From NCBI RefSeq assembly GCF_000092065.1, contig NC_009360.1:62001-126000 (forward strand): a DNA stretch of 64,000 nucleotides, read 5' to 3'. Below the pieces are notes generated by a model. The model was given only the letters and a program-made list of their open reading frames with translations, was not told where the DNA came from and made no database searches. Both the position numbers and the translations under genes were made by a program. Below are positions 35,957 through 46,231 of the stretch, piece after piece; the first letter of the stretch is position 1; the number at the start of each line of letters is the position of its first letter. The stretch comes from Ostreococcus lucimarinus CCE9901 (lineage: Eukaryota; Chlorophyta; Mamiellophyceae; Mamiellales; Bathycoccaceae).

Positions 35957-37181
35957 ATGTTTCACCACGCCGCGACCGGCGCGTTCGCGCCGCGGCGAAT
36001 GCCGACGCCGCGCGACGACGCGCGCGGGAACGCGAGCGCGCGCGCGTCGAACGACGCGATGCAACGCATTTCGTGCGACGCGCGCGTGGGATCGGAGGGC
36101 ATCGTCAGGCGACCGACGCCGAGACTCGGCGGGAAAGGTGCGACGAGGGACAATCCGACGTGGACGCGCGGCGAGGGTTTCCTGGACGCGAACGCGAACG
36201 CGAACGCGAACGCGGACTGACGACGCGCGAGCGAGCGATGACGCAGGACCGAGCGCGCTGGAACGAGAGTTGAAGGCGATGCAACGAGGAGGGAGCGAAC
36301 GGGACGGCGGGGACGCGTCGGGGCGAGAGGCGGAGCGAGCGTTTCACAGCGTGCACGATTTGGTGCACTACGCGATTTTGTCGCAACCGAACGCGTTGGC
36401 GAGCCTGCGGATGATTTATTCGATTTGTCAGCGCGCGGGGAGGATCGCGAGCAAGCATGGTGCGGGATCGAGGTTGATCACGGCGAATGAACACTGGAAA
36501 TCGCAGATTAGACACGCGTTGTATACGTCGCCGAGGTTTAAGAGAATCGGGAGCGACGATTGGGGCGTCGCCGCGGGGCACTCGGCGATGCCGGATACGA
36601 CGACGGTCTACGTGAGTAAGGATGAACGGAAGAACGCAGAAAAGACGCATGCGGTGAGTCGCGCTTCGACGGTTTCATCGTATTCGCATAAGTCGCTCTC
36701 GTCGCCGAAAAAGCGACGCTTGTCGACGAGCGCGTCTGTGAAGCCGGCGTCCAAGGCCGATGAATATAGATCATCCACTGAGCCGGAGACGGTTTCCATG
36801 CTCGCGCTCGAGGGCGAGAAAGCGTTAAAACTACTTCATTCGGCGAGTGGGCACTCAGGAAGCGCGCAAAGCGCGTTGTCGATGGAAGACGCCGTTGGCG
36901 CCGGATCGAGAACGGGCCGAACGATGACGAAGAGTCCGAGCCCAAGACAGCGTTCGCACTCACGCTCGCGCTCGCGCTCGTGCTCGCCCGAGCCACGTGA
37001 AAGCTCCACGCTCGTGGTCGTGGCAGGGCTATTAGAGCACGAGGGCAAGGTTCTGCCACGCGATTTTCGTCGAAACAGACGTAAACCTTTCGGTGGAGGG
37101 CATCACGCCGCCATGCCCGCGGACAGCGAGTGCCGCGTGGACCAGTCGCCCTGCCCCGTGACCGGGCTAGATTCGTACTAG
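35957..37181 (+). CDS. Forkhead-like winged-helix protein, two exons
   Basis: Exons 35957-36137 and 36247-37181 give 371 residues. The splice joins RRPTPRLGGKG to PSALERELKAMQ in phase. Residues about 85-165 match a forkhead-type winged helix: HDLVHYAILSQP, LRMIYSICQ, then WKSQIRHALYTSPRFKRI and a later DDWGV, paralleling the YxxLIxxAI ... W-NSIRH-L----F-K- ... W pattern. The FOX-like recognition helix, IRHAL, is intact. The C-terminus is Ser-rich with an RS-like stretch (RQRSHSRSRSRSCSP). This suggests a nuclear DNA-binding protein. Canonical FOX factors are not known from land plants, so the family link needs checking. A H1/H5-type winged helix is the alternative. Confidence 0.62.
36138..36246 (+). 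other. Intron of the forkhead-like gene with a hexanucleotide repeat
   Basis: A 109-nt phase-1 intron with donor gtgcga, ctgac at about 36216 and acceptor gcag. Just before the branch motif is a (gcgaac)n run of about four copies. If retained, exon 1's frame reads an Asn-Ala repeat and then stops at 36218-36220. Confidence 0.85.
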
Positions 37182-37361
37182 CCAACCATTTTTTGCTTGA
37201 TTTTGATTGTTTTGGTCTGCATCCTCGCGATGTCGAATGACATTTTGTACCATTTTTGTAGCCTACTTTTGCGGAGGGAAGAGCTGACCGTAAAAAAGAA
37301 TTCTTTTGCAATGAAGAAATTTTTTCATTAAACGACTCGTTGCCGTTGTCCTACGTTTCTA

Positions 37362-38324
37362 TCACGCGCACGCCCCGAGCGATGCGCCTTGTACTGCCGC
37401 CTGAAGAAGTTCTTTGGGCGTCATCTTATCGCTCGATCCCGTTTCACGCCAACTCGCCTGCTTCGATCTCCACTCGCGCGCGAGCTTGGCGAGACGCAAA
37501 AATCGTTCCTCCTCGCTATCTTCAATCGCTTTAATCGTCGAGTAGTGCACGCCGGTGTGCGCTTCTTCATCGGGCGATACTTCCGGTGCCTCCATGCGCG
37601 CCTTGATGTTCCTCTTACGATGCAAACCCTCCAATTGCGCGCTCAAAGCGTCGTGCGCCGAGTTCGTGCTACTCCTACTCGCCCGCCCTTTCCCAAACGA
37701 CGTCTTCGCGTTCGAATCCATCGCCGCGATCTCCTCCGCGCTCGGTATCCTCTGCGCCGCGATCGGCTTAATCACCCGTTTACCGCGCTTCTTCGCCGCC
37801 CCCAGATCCCCAGCCTTCATCCGATTCAACTGCGCCGCCACCTCGCCGCGTCGCTCCTCCTCCGTCTTTCGCCTCGACGTCGCCTCCTCCCGCCCATCCC
37901 CATACCGCGCCTTCCACCGCCAATCGTGCTCCGCCCACTCCACGTCGCCCTCCCCTAGCACCGCCGCCGCGCTCGGCGACCCCTCGCGCTCGAGCAAAGC
38001 CACCCGGAGCGTTCGATACGCGCTCTGCGCGCGCTTAAACGCCTCCCCGCTCGCGTCGCCCGCGATGTCCGGGTGCGTTCGCATCGCGCTCGCTCGAAAC
38101 GCCCGTTTCAGTTTCCGTTCATCCTGCGCGTCGCCCATCGATATCTCTAATTCCGCGCACGCCTTCTCCACCGCGTCTCGCGTGCGTATCTCGCACGTCG
38201 TCGTCGTCGTCGTCGTCGCGCGTCCACCCCGCCTCGCCGTTCGTCGCGCGTTCCCGCGTTCCCTCGCGCTCGCGCGCGGGAATTCGCGCGCGTTCGACAC
38301 CGCGCGCGCGAAGCTCAGGCGCAT
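37362..38324 (-). CDS. Plastid-targeted DnaJ-like protein
   Basis: 320 residues. The first 45 are an Arg/Ala/Ser-rich transit peptide. A J domain follows (about 50-115) with HPD in MRTHPDIAGD and helix III AFKRAQSAYRTLR. Beyond it is a charged coiled-coil-like region (SRRKTEEERRGEVAAQLNRM) and a C-terminal helical part. There is no zinc finger, so it is a J-domain protein of the short type. It probably recruits plastid Hsp70. Start ATG 38324 was chosen because the frame upstream is antisense to the STI1 5' region. Confidence 0.82.
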   Translation of the reverse strand: MRLSFARAVSNAREFPRASARERGNARRTARRGGRATTTTTTTCEIRTRDAVEKACAELEISMGDAQDERKLKRAFRASAMRTHPDIAGDASGEAFKRAQSAYRTLRVALLEREGSPSAAAVLGEGDVEWAEHDWRWKARYGDGREEATSRRKTEEERRGEVAAQLNRMKAGDLGAAKKRGKRVIKPIAAQRIPSAEEIAAMDSNAKTSFGKGRASRSSTNSAHDALSAQLEGLHRKRNIKARMEAPEVSPDEEAHTGVHYSTIKAIEDSEEERFLRLAKLAREWRSKQASWRETGSSDKMTPKELLQAAVQGASLGACA

Positions 38325-38567
38325 CGTCGCCCGTCGCCGCGCGTCGCCGCGCGCGAGGCCGTCGCGGCGTCGTCCGCGGCGCCCCGACGCGGCGTCCGAG
38401 GGGGGCGCGAGGGGCGCGCAGTCGGTCCGTGTGTTAAAGTGCCTCCGTGGTCTCCCATAAACGCCCGCGCACTGTTTGCCGAGCGCGGCGGCGGCGGTCG
38501 GTCGTGGAACGCGATGGAAGCCATCGGACGTCGCGATCGCACACGGCGACGCGCGCGCGATCGCGCC

Positions 38568-40265
38568 ATGACGACGGCGAACGAGCTCAAGGATGTCGGC
38601 AACGGGCATTTCAAAAACGGCGCGTACGACGACGCCGTCGCGGCGTTCACGCGCGCGATCGAGCTCGACGCGACGAATCACGTGCTGCACAGCAATCGAA
38701 GCGCGGCGCACGCGGGCGCGGAGCGATGGAGCGACGCGCTGCGAGACGCGGAGCGCACGATCGAGCTGAAATCTGATTGGGGGAAGGGATACGGACGAAA
38801 GGGCGCGGCGCTGTTCGGCGCGGGCGATCTGGAGGGGGCGCGAGAGGCGTACGCGGCGGGGCTGGCGCTGGAGCCGGAAAACGCGATGCTGCGGAGCGGA
38901 TTGGAGGACGTGGAGTTCGCGATGAAGCGAAAGGGAGAGAGCGACGCGGGGATGAATCAAATCGGAGACATGTTCCGCGCGCCGGATCTCATGGCGAAGT
39001 TGGCGATGAATCCGGCGACGCGGGAATACGTGAGTCAACCGGATTTCTTGGCGATGATGGAGGAGGTGAAAAGAAACCCGTCGGCGCTTAATAATCACCT
39101 GAGAGATCCGAGAATGATGAACGTGTTGAGCGTGGCGATGGGCGTGAAGGTGATGAGCGGCGACGACGCGGCGAAGGAGTTCGGGGAGCACGAGGCAGAT
39201 TCGAAAAAGACGGAACCCGCGCCGAAGGCGCCGGTCGAGGAACCGGCGAAAGCGCCCGAACCCGAGGTCTCCGAGACTCGTAAGCAAGCGTTGGAGGCCA
39301 AGGAGGCGGGCAACGCTGCGTATAAGAAGCGTGATTTTGACACCGCTATCGCGAATTACGACAAGGCGATAGAGTTAGATCCCGAGGACGTATCGTTTCT
39401 GAACAATCGCGCGGCGGCCAACTTGGAGAAGGGCGATTTGGACGCGTGCATCGCCGATTGCGAATCCGCCATCGAGAAAGGACGATCGATTCGTGCCGAC
39501 TACACCATCATCGCCAAGGCGATGACTCGCAAGGGGAACGCGCTCGTGAAGCAGGGCAAGCTTGAGGCGGCGATTGACACGTACCAGCGCTCGCTCACCG
39601 AGCACCGCACCGCGGATACTCTCAAGCGATTGAATGACACGGAAAAGGCGCTCAAAGACGCCGCGACCGCGGCGTATTTGGATCCAGTGAAGGGAGAGGA
39701 AGCGCGCGAGCGTGGTAACGCCTTTTTCAAGGATCAAAAGTTCCCCGAGGCGGTGAAGGAGTACAGCGAAGCCATCGCTCGGAACCCGAACGATCACAAG
39801 GCGTACTCCAATCGCTCCGCCTCGTACACCAAGCTCGCCGCGTTCAACGAAGCGTTGAAAGATGCGGAGAAGTGCATCGAACTCGAGCCCACCTTCGCGA
39901 AGGGTTACACGCGCAAAGGGCACGTGCAGTTTTTCACCAAGAGCTACGACGACGCCGTGGAGACGTACACCGAAGGCTTGAAGCACGACCCGAACAACGA
40001 AGAACTCAAGGATGGTTTGCGACGGTGCCACGAGCAAATCAACCGCGGCGCGATGGGACAGCTCAGCGAAGAAGAGATGAAGGCTCGTCAAGAACGCGCG
40101 ATGGCGAACCCGGAGATTCAAGGCATCCTGAGCGACCCCGTGATGCGCCAAGTCTTACAAGACATGTCCACCGATCCCAAGGCGGCGGCCGAGCACCAGA
40201 AAAACCCCATAATCATGGCCAAGGTGCAAAAGCTCATCAACGCCGGCATCGTGCAGGTTCGATAG
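38568..40265 (+). CDS. STI1: STI1/HOP Hsp70-Hsp90 organising co-chaperone
   Basis: 565 residues, starting MTTANELKDVGNGHFKNGAY. The layout is the canonical TPR1 (about 4-110), DP1 (about 130-190, MNPATREYVSQPDFLAMM), TPR2A (about 235-360), TPR2B (about 375-490) and DP2 (about 510-560, PEIQGILSDPVMRQVLQDM). It transfers clients from Hsp70 to Hsp90 in the cytosol. Length and repeat order agree with plant HOP. The open frame upstream of the ATG is GC-rich and discarded. It is divergent from the DnaJ gene with 243 bp between starts. Confidence 0.97.
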   Translation: MTTANELKDVGNGHFKNGAYDDAVAAFTRAIELDATNHVLHSNRSAAHAGAERWSDALRDAERTIELKSDWGKGYGRKGAALFGAGDLEGAREAYAAGLALEPENAMLRSGLEDVEFAMKRKGESDAGMNQIGDMFRAPDLMAKLAMNPATREYVSQPDFLAMMEEVKRNPSALNNHLRDPRMMNVLSVAMGVKVMSGDDAAKEFGEHEADSKKTEPAPKAPVEEPAKAPEPEVSETRKQALEAKEAGNAAYKKRDFDTAIANYDKAIELDPEDVSFLNNRAAANLEKGDLDACIADCESAIEKGRSIRADYTIIAKAMTRKGNALVKQGKLEAAIDTYQRSLTEHRTADTLKRLNDTEKALKDAATAAYLDPVKGEEARERGNAFFKDQKFPEAVKEYSEAIARNPNDHKAYSNRSASYTKLAAFNEALKDAEKCIELEPTFAKGYTRKGHVQFFTKSYDDAVETYTEGLKHDPNNEELKDGLRRCHEQINRGAMGQLSEEEMKARQERAMANPEIQGILSDPVMRQVLQDMSTDPKAAAEHQKNPIIMAKVQKLINAGIVQVR

Positions 40266-40342
40266 CGCGCTAAATTGAATACATCATCATCACAAACATT
40301 TTTTACTCGCGTCGCGTCGTCGCTCGTCGTCGCGCGCCCGTC

Positions 40343-41110
40343 TCAATCCTCCACGCTCGCCGTCCCGCGCTGCGCCGCCCATCGATCGTACGTCCGCTGC
40401 GCCGCGTCATCGATCCCTCCTCCCACGATATCGATCGACCTTCCGATCGTCATCGTCGCCGCTTTCGAGAACCCCGGAATCGCTCTCAGCAACCGCGGCA
40501 CCTCCGCCGCGATCTTCACCCGCACCTCCGTCTCCACGACCGTCTCCGTCGCGCTCGACCGCGATTCATCGATCCCCACTCGCGCGTCGATGTGCGCCCA
40601 CACCCCCATCGTCGCGAATCCCGGCGGCAGCTTCGCTTTATCGCCCGCGAATCGCAACTCGTCGCCCACCAACCGCGCTCGCCCGTCCACCCGTCCCGCG
40701 CCGTCCGCCGCGATCGCCTCGATCGCGAACGCCGGCGCGATCTCCCACGCCAGCAGCGCTCTCGGCGCGACCGCGACGTCGTACGCGCGTCCGCCCCGCG
40801 GTCCTCGGTGCTCGCGCTCGCGCGCGTCCGCCGCGCCGAAGACGAGCTCGACAAAGTTCGCGGGCTCGGCGAGCCACGCGCGCACGCTCGCGTCGCGCCC
40901 GCAACCGGCGTCGCGCACCGCGAGCGCGATGACGCGCTCGACCGCGAAGGCGTCGTAGCCGGGCGGCGGCGCCGGCGGCGGCGCGTCGACGTCGATGACG
41001 TCGCGCGAGGACGACGCGCGGCGGCGCGACGGCGCGCGCGCGACGCGGCGCGGGACGGACGCGGACGCGCGCGGCGCGCGAGCGACGCGGGGCGTCGCGC
41101 GGACGCGCAT
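40343..41110 (-). CDS. DUF1997-like plastid protein, tentative
   Basis: 255 residues from ATG 41110; an upstream ATG at 41270 would overlap the GRWD1 start. The first 55 residues are Arg/Ala/Ser-rich as in a transit peptide. The body is a START-like alpha/beta chain (VRAWLAEPANFVELV ... EVPRLLRAIPGFSKAATMTI ... TYDRWAA), resembling DUF1997 proteins of cyanobacteria and plants in length and pattern. The family function is unknown; lipid or pigment binding is speculation. It is convergent with STI1 and divergent from GRWD1, 157 bp apart. Confidence 0.6.
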   Translation of the reverse strand: MRVRATPRVARAPRASASVPRRVARAPSRRRASSSRDVIDVDAPPPAPPPGYDAFAVERVIALAVRDAGCGRDASVRAWLAEPANFVELVFGAADAREREHRGPRGGRAYDVAVAPRALLAWEIAPAFAIEAIAADGAGRVDGRARLVGDELRFAGDKAKLPPGFATMGVWAHIDARVGIDESRSSATETVVETEVRVKIAAEVPRLLRAIPGFSKAATMTIGRSIDIVGGGIDDAAQRTYDRWAAQRGTASVED

Positions 41111-41267
41111 CGCGCGCGCGGCGAGCGCGCGGCGAGCGCGCGGCGCAGTGCGCGAGGCGAGCGCGCGCCGCCGCCATTTCGCGACGCGACGCGAATCGTC
41201 GAACGTCGCGCGAGCGCTCGATCGCGCGCGAAAGCGAGCGAGAGAAGGACGCGCGGGAGCGACGCAC

Positions 41268-41360
41268 ATGCCGCGATTGCCCGAGCGCGCGCGCGCGCGC
41301 GAGGGCGAGGACGAGGACGAGGAGGACGAGTACAAGGCGGTCGGCGAGGGCGAAGAGGAA

Positions 41361-41391
<31 letters not shown>

Positions 41392-42719
41392 CGATGGACG
41401 CCGATCGAGGCGACGGAGAGGCGCGAGAGGCGCGGCGTAAAAGACCCGAGGTGTGGCGACCGGGATCGGCGGAAGACGAGGACGTGGAGCTGGAGTACGA
41501 CGAGAGCGCGTACGACGCGCTGCACGCGTTTTCGCACGAGTGGCCGTGCCTGTCGCTGGACGTGATGAGGGATGATTTAGGCGAAGGAAGGGAGGTGTTC
41601 CCGCACGAGATGACGATCGTGACGGGAACGCAAGCGATGGAGGCGACGAAGAACGTGCTGAGCGTGATTAGGGTGAGTCGGATTAAGAAGACGCGGCGAG
41701 ACGCGGACGCGGACGAGGACATGGAGGCGAGCGATAGCGACGACGACGAGGACGGTGGGTCAGACGCGCCGACGTTGACGGTGGCGAGCGTGGTGCATCA
41801 TGGATGCGTGAATAGATTGCGAGCGATGCCGCAAAGACCGAGCACGTGCGCGAGTTGGAGCGATTCTGGGCACGTGATGATTTGGGATTTGAGCGCGCAG
41901 TTGAAAAAGGTGATGACGTCGACGAACGATTCCAAGGGCAAGATCGATCCACCGTCTCGAGTGACGCCTACGCAAGTGTTCACGGGTCATAAAGACGAAG
42001 GCTACGCCCTTGATTGGTCCTCGGTGTGCGAGGGAAGGCTCGCGAGTGGTGATTGCGCCGGGGCGATTCACACGTGGGACATGGTGCAAGGTAAGTGGGA
42101 CGTCGGCGCGACGCCGTACACCGGGCACTATTCGAGCGTGGAGGACATCCAGTGGTCCCCGACCGAGCGAGATGTGTTCATATCGTGCTCTGCCGATCAA
42201 ACGGTGTGCGTGTGGGACACGCGACAGCGCGCAAAGCCGGCGTTGCGCGTCAAGACGCACGACTCGGACGTCAACGTTCTGTCGTGGAACAGACTCGCCA
42301 ACAGCATGGTCGCCACAGGCGCCGACGACGGATCGTTGCGAATCTGGGATCTTCGCAACTTTAACGAAACCAACGCGCAATTCGTGGCCAACTTCACCTT
42401 CCACCGTGCCGCGGTGACGTCCGTGGATTGGGCGCCGTTCGACTCAGCCATGCTCGCCTCTTCCTCCGCCGACAACACCGTCTGCGTGTGGGATTTAGCC
42501 GTCGAGCGCGACGCCGAGGAAGAAGCCGCCGCGCTCGCGGCGAAGGATAACGCCGCGCCGCCCGAGGACCTTCCTCCGCAGCTCATGTTCGTCCATCAAG
42601 GCTTGAAGGATCCAAAGGAAATCAAGTGGCACCGTCAAATCCCGGGCGCGTGCGTCACCACCGCCGCCGACGGCTTCAACATTTTCAAAGCCTACAACGT
42701 CGGCCCCGCCGTGCCGTGA
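41268..42719 (+). CDS. GRWD1: Glutamate-rich WD-repeat protein GRWD1/Rrb1
   Basis: 483 residues. The N-terminal 60 residues are acidic (EGEDEDEEDEYK, a poly-Asp run), followed by EVWRPG and the conserved YDALHAFSHEWPCLSLDV, characteristic of GRWD1/Rrb1 and related RBAP46/48-type histone-binding propellers. A second acidic insert precedes seven WD blades (VWDTRQRAKPALRVKTHDSD, IWDLRNF), and the chain ends with EIKWHRQIPGACVTTAADGF. Rrb1/GRWD1 chaperones ribosomal protein L3 in ribosome assembly. A perfect 35-bp tandem duplication covers the stop codon. Confidence 0.93.
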
Positions 42720-42759
42720 TTCGAGCCTACAACGTCGGCCCCGCCGTGCCGTGATTCGA
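42690..42759. repeat. Perfect 35-bp tandem duplication spanning the GRWD1 stop
   Basis: Two identical 35-bp copies (42690-42724 and 42725-42759) starting gcctacaacg. The first holds the last nine codons and the TGA stop; the second repeats them in the 3' UTR, so the protein is unaffected. Confidence 0.95.
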
Positions 42760-42883
42760 GCGCGCGCGCGTCGACGCATATCGCACGTCGCGCTAGAGCT
42801 CTATAATATCAATACAACACACTACGACTACCACGCTACGTTTCTACGTCTCTCGGTTCCGTCCCGAACCGCGAGGTCTCCAT

Positions 42884-43177
42884 CTACCCCCACGCCGGCG
42901 TCGTCGAGTAAAACACCACCAACCGTCCGCCCTCATCGTTCCGCTCCCCGTATCCATCGCACAGCGCCCCCACGCGCGCGTCGTAGCTCGGCGTGAACGC
43001 CGCGCCGAGGTACGCGAACGCGCGCTCGCGCTTGATGAGTTTGCTCAGGTGCGCGACGACGTCCTCGAACCGCGCGTCCGCGCGCACGCGTACCTTGTTC
43101 TGACGCAAGATCGGCGCGTCGCCCGTGGCTTTGAAGAGCACGACGACGCGCCGCGACGGGTCGAGGTCGGGAGGCAT
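42884..43177 (-). CDS. ATG12: Autophagy ubiquitin-like protein ATG12
   Basis: 97 residues, the length of plant ATG12; ATG 43255 would add 26 Arg/Ser-rich residues. The ubiquitin fold begins RRVVVLFKATGDAPILRQNK, as in ATG12 (VVVxLxATGGAPILKQxK), and ends with FYSTTPAWG, where the terminal Gly is exposed as in ATG12 and conjugates without proteolysis. ATG12 is joined to ATG5 via ATG7/ATG10, and the conjugate with ATG16 drives ATG8 lipidation. The gene lies 82 bp upstream in orientation from the GHR stop (both on the minus strand). Confidence 0.92.
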   Translation of the reverse strand: MPPDLDPSRRVVVLFKATGDAPILRQNKVRVRADARFEDVVAHLSKLIKRERAFAYLGAAFTPSYDARVGALCDGYGERNDEGGRLVVFYSTTPAWG

Positions 43178-43259
43178 CGAGCGAGGGTCGCGAAGTGCGG
43201 CGCGTCGCGAGCGTCGGCGAAAAGACAAAACGGCGTCGGAAGTTACAAAGCTCATCTCC

Positions 43260-44288
43260 TCATCTCGGGTACGGACCGTCGCGACCGTGCGCGGCGTCTA
43301 AATCGACGTTCGGACCGCACGGTACGATGGCGTGCGGGTTCAGGCTCGGATGACTGGCGAAGTAGTGCTGTTTGATGTGCGCGAAATCCGTCGCTCGTCG
43401 CAGCGCCGGCATCTGATAGAGCTCTCGCACGTACGCCCCCATGTGCTCGTATTGGTGGATGAATTTTTTGTTCGTCTTGAAGTACACGACGTAGACTTCG
43501 TCGAATCTGATCAAAGTCATGAAAAGTCGAACGTCGGCTTCGGTGAAGACATCGCCGGCGATGTACCGCGAGCGCGCGAGCAACTCCTCGCATCGGTCCA
43601 ACGCTGAAAACAGATTCTTCACCGCTTCGTCGTACGCGCTCTGCGATACGGCGAACCCGCACTTGTACACGCCGTTGTTGATATCATCGTAAACCCACTG
43701 ATTGATCTCGTCGATCTTGGGACGTAAGTGCTCGGGATATAAATCCACCTCTCGCGCCGCGTCGCTCGAGCAAAAATCTTGAAATTTTGTATTCAATTCT
43801 CTCAATATCTCGCTGCTCTCGTTATTCACGATCGTTTTTCGTAAAGTGTCCCAAATCAAAGGCACCGTGAATCGCTGTTCGGTCGGTGCGCCACAGATCT
43901 CGTACAAATCTCTCACGAATTCCGCGCCCTCGCACGCCGTCGCGGAGCACCGAGCGTCGGCCTCAAACGCTCCTCTCCCGCTCGGTCCCGTCACGACGGT
44001 TCCCGGCTTCACGAACCGCCATCCCGCGTGCGCGTCGTTCGGGTCGTTCGGTCGAGTCTTACCCCACACGGGATGCGTCACCGCGACGTCGAGGACGTCC
44101 TCGAGGCCTTTCGCGCGCAAAGCGGCCAGGCACCTCGTGGCCCACGGGCACGCTAAACTGACGACTAAGACGTAGCGGTGCGCCTCGGGCGGGTGCGCGC
44201 CGTTCGCGTCGAACGCGTTTCTGAACGTCGACGCTTTCCTGGCGAAAGCGCCGGTGGGGGAGACGTCGGCGACGGCGGTGCGATCCAT
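43260..44288 (-). CDS. Glutathionyl-hydroquinone reductase (GST Xi, ECM4/YqjG family)
   Basis: 342 residues, the usual family size. A thioredoxin-fold half carries the catalytic CPWA motif in SLACPWATRCL (Cys near residue 47), with HPVWGKTRPND after it. The helical half has the conserved NNESSEILRELN and INNGVYKCGFA, and FTEADVRLFMTLIRFD. These enzymes reduce glutathionyl-hydroquinones with glutathione. No N-terminal targeting sequence is evident, so cytosolic location is likely. Only 82 bp separate its stop from the ATG12 start. Confidence 0.94.
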   Translation of the reverse strand: MDRTAVADVSPTGAFARKASTFRNAFDANGAHPPEAHRYVLVVSLACPWATRCLAALRAKGLEDVLDVAVTHPVWGKTRPNDPNDAHAGWRFVKPGTVVTGPSGRGAFEADARCSATACEGAEFVRDLYEICGAPTEQRFTVPLIWDTLRKTIVNNESSEILRELNTKFQDFCSSDAAREVDLYPEHLRPKIDEINQWVYDDINNGVYKCGFAVSQSAYDEAVKNLFSALDRCEELLARSRYIAGDVFTEADVRLFMTLIRFDEVYVVYFKTNKKFIHQYEHMGAYVRELYQMPALRRATDFAHIKQHYFASHPSLNPHAIVPCGPNVDLDAAHGRDGPYPR

Positions 44289-44558
44289 GGCGATGAATGA
44301 ATGGCCGCCGCGGCGCGGTGTGCGGCGCTCGGGACGCGTCTTCGGGACGGGGTCGGACGGTGAAATAAGTCTTGAGAACGATCGTTACAAGGAATGAGAG
44401 AACGATCGGTGCCGTGAGATATTGATAGATGCGCGCGGTGACTCGGAGAGTTCGATTCTGCGGGAGGAGACGAAACGCGGCGCGCGTCAGTCAAAGCTCT
44501 CGGCGATTCGCGTCGGGACGCCGTCGAATAGTCGAGTAGGGGCGCATCGCGGTTAATT

Positions 44559-46008
44559 TTACGTACACGCTTCGTCCAAGGCGGCGACACCCGGCAAGAC
44601 CTTGCCCTCGAGTAATTCGAGGGAGGCACCACCGCCGGTGGAGATGTGAGACATCTTGTCCGCGAGGCCAGCCTTTTCGACGGCGGCGACGGAGTCGCCA
44701 CCACCGATGATCGTGATGCCGTTCAAGTTCGCGAGGGTGTCGGCGATACCGAAGGTACCCTTGGCGAAGGCGTCCATTTCGAACACACCCATCGGACCGT
44801 TCCAGATGACGGACTTGCACTCGTTGAGTTCGCCTTGGAACGCCTTGAGGGAGTCCGGACCGATGTCGAGACCCATCCAGCCTTCCGGAATGTTGTCGAC
44901 GGAGACGATTTGCGTCTTGGCATCTTCGGCGAACTTGTCCGCGACGACGACGTCGGTCGGGAGCAAGATCTTCACGCCCTTGGCTTCAGCCTTGGCCATG
45001 AGTTCCTTGGCGAGGTCGATCTTGTCGTCTTCAACGAGGGACGCGCCGACGGACTTGCCGAGCGCCTTGTAGAAGGTGAAAATCATACCGCCGCCGAGGA
45101 TAATCTTGTCCGTCTTTTGCAACAAGGACTCGATGACGCCGATCTTGGAGGACACCTTAGAGCCACCGACGATGGCGCAGAACGGGCGTTCCGGGTTGGA
45201 GACCGCACCGTCGAGGTAGTCGAGTTCCTTTTGGAGCAAGAAACCGGCGACGTTCGTCTTGCAGTACTTGGTCACGCCCTCGGTGGAGGCGTGCGCGCGG
45301 TGCGCGGTTCCGAACGCGTCGTTCACGAAGATCGTCGCGCTGCCCGCGAGCTTCTTCGCGAAGTCAGAGTCGTTCTTCTCTTCTTCCTTGTAGAAGCGCG
45401 TGTTCTCGAGCAAGCACACGGAGCCGTTCGGCATGGACGCGACCGCCTTCGCGACTTCGTCGCCGACGCAGTCGTCCACCTTCGTCACCGGGCACGACAA
45501 CTTCTCGGACAATCGCGCCCCGACCGGGGTCAATCGGAACTTATCCTCCGGTCCGTTCTTCGGTCGGCCCTATTTTTGCGCGCGTCGTCGTCCCCCTCGT
45601 CAGTCGCTCGCGTCTCGTCGCCCCTCGTTCGTCTCGATCCGATTCGCGGATAAGTGGATAAACCACCCTCTCGTCGCGCGCGCGCCGATCGCGATGATCA
45701 CGCACCAAGTGCGACGTCACGAGCACCTTGGCGCCGTTCTTCGCCAGGTACTCGAGCGTCGGGATCGCCGCGCGAATGCGCGTGTCGTCCGTGATGTTCA
45801 GGTCCGCGTCCATCGGCACGTTCAGGTCGCATCGCACGAACACGGTTTGGCCCTTGAGGTCGCTCTCGGCGAGGTCGCCGACGGATTTCTTCTTCGCCTC
45901 GACGACGACGGCGGCGCGCGTCGCCGCGGGGCGCGCGCGGGGCGCGGAGAGTCGTTGGCGGGGCGCCGCGGCGGGCTTGAAGCCGGTGAACGTGGCGAGC
46001 GATTGCAT
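44559..46008 (-). CDS. PGK: Phosphoglycerate kinase, plastid-targeted, two exons
   Basis: Exon 1 46008-45706 and exon 2 45569-44559 give 437 residues. The first 40 residues are a transit peptide ([20 protein letters not shown]). The splice joins KVLVTSHL to [16 protein letters not shown], restoring the substrate-binding SHLGRP motif exactly. [12 protein letters not shown] near 60, the nucleotide loop [17 protein letters not shown], and [14 protein letters not shown] are present. It interconverts 1,3-bisphosphoglycerate and 3-phosphoglycerate; a transit peptide suggests the Calvin-cycle isoform. Intron 45570-45705 has donor gtgcgt, a ctgac motif and acceptor atag. Confidence 0.97.
45570..45705 (-). 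other. Intron of the phosphoglycerate kinase gene
   Basis: A 136-nt phase-0 intron read on the minus strand, with donor gtgcgt, ctgac about 35 nt before the acceptor, and acceptor aaatag. It interrupts the SHL|GRP motif. Confidence 0.93.
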
Positions 46009-46231
46009 GGCGTGCGGATAGTGCGGGGCGATCGCGGCGCGATCGCCCATCCGGCGCGCGCGGCGACCGACCGGATTTAGGATTTCGATGTACACGCGAT
46101 CTATGTACGCGGGGCGCCGGCGTACGCGCGCGGGACGGCGAGTCGAGCGCGCGAACGCGTCGCGGGCGCCGACGCCGAGCGACGCGCGCGCGAAAGAGGA
46201 CGTTGGACGCGTCGCGACGCGTCGCGACGCG

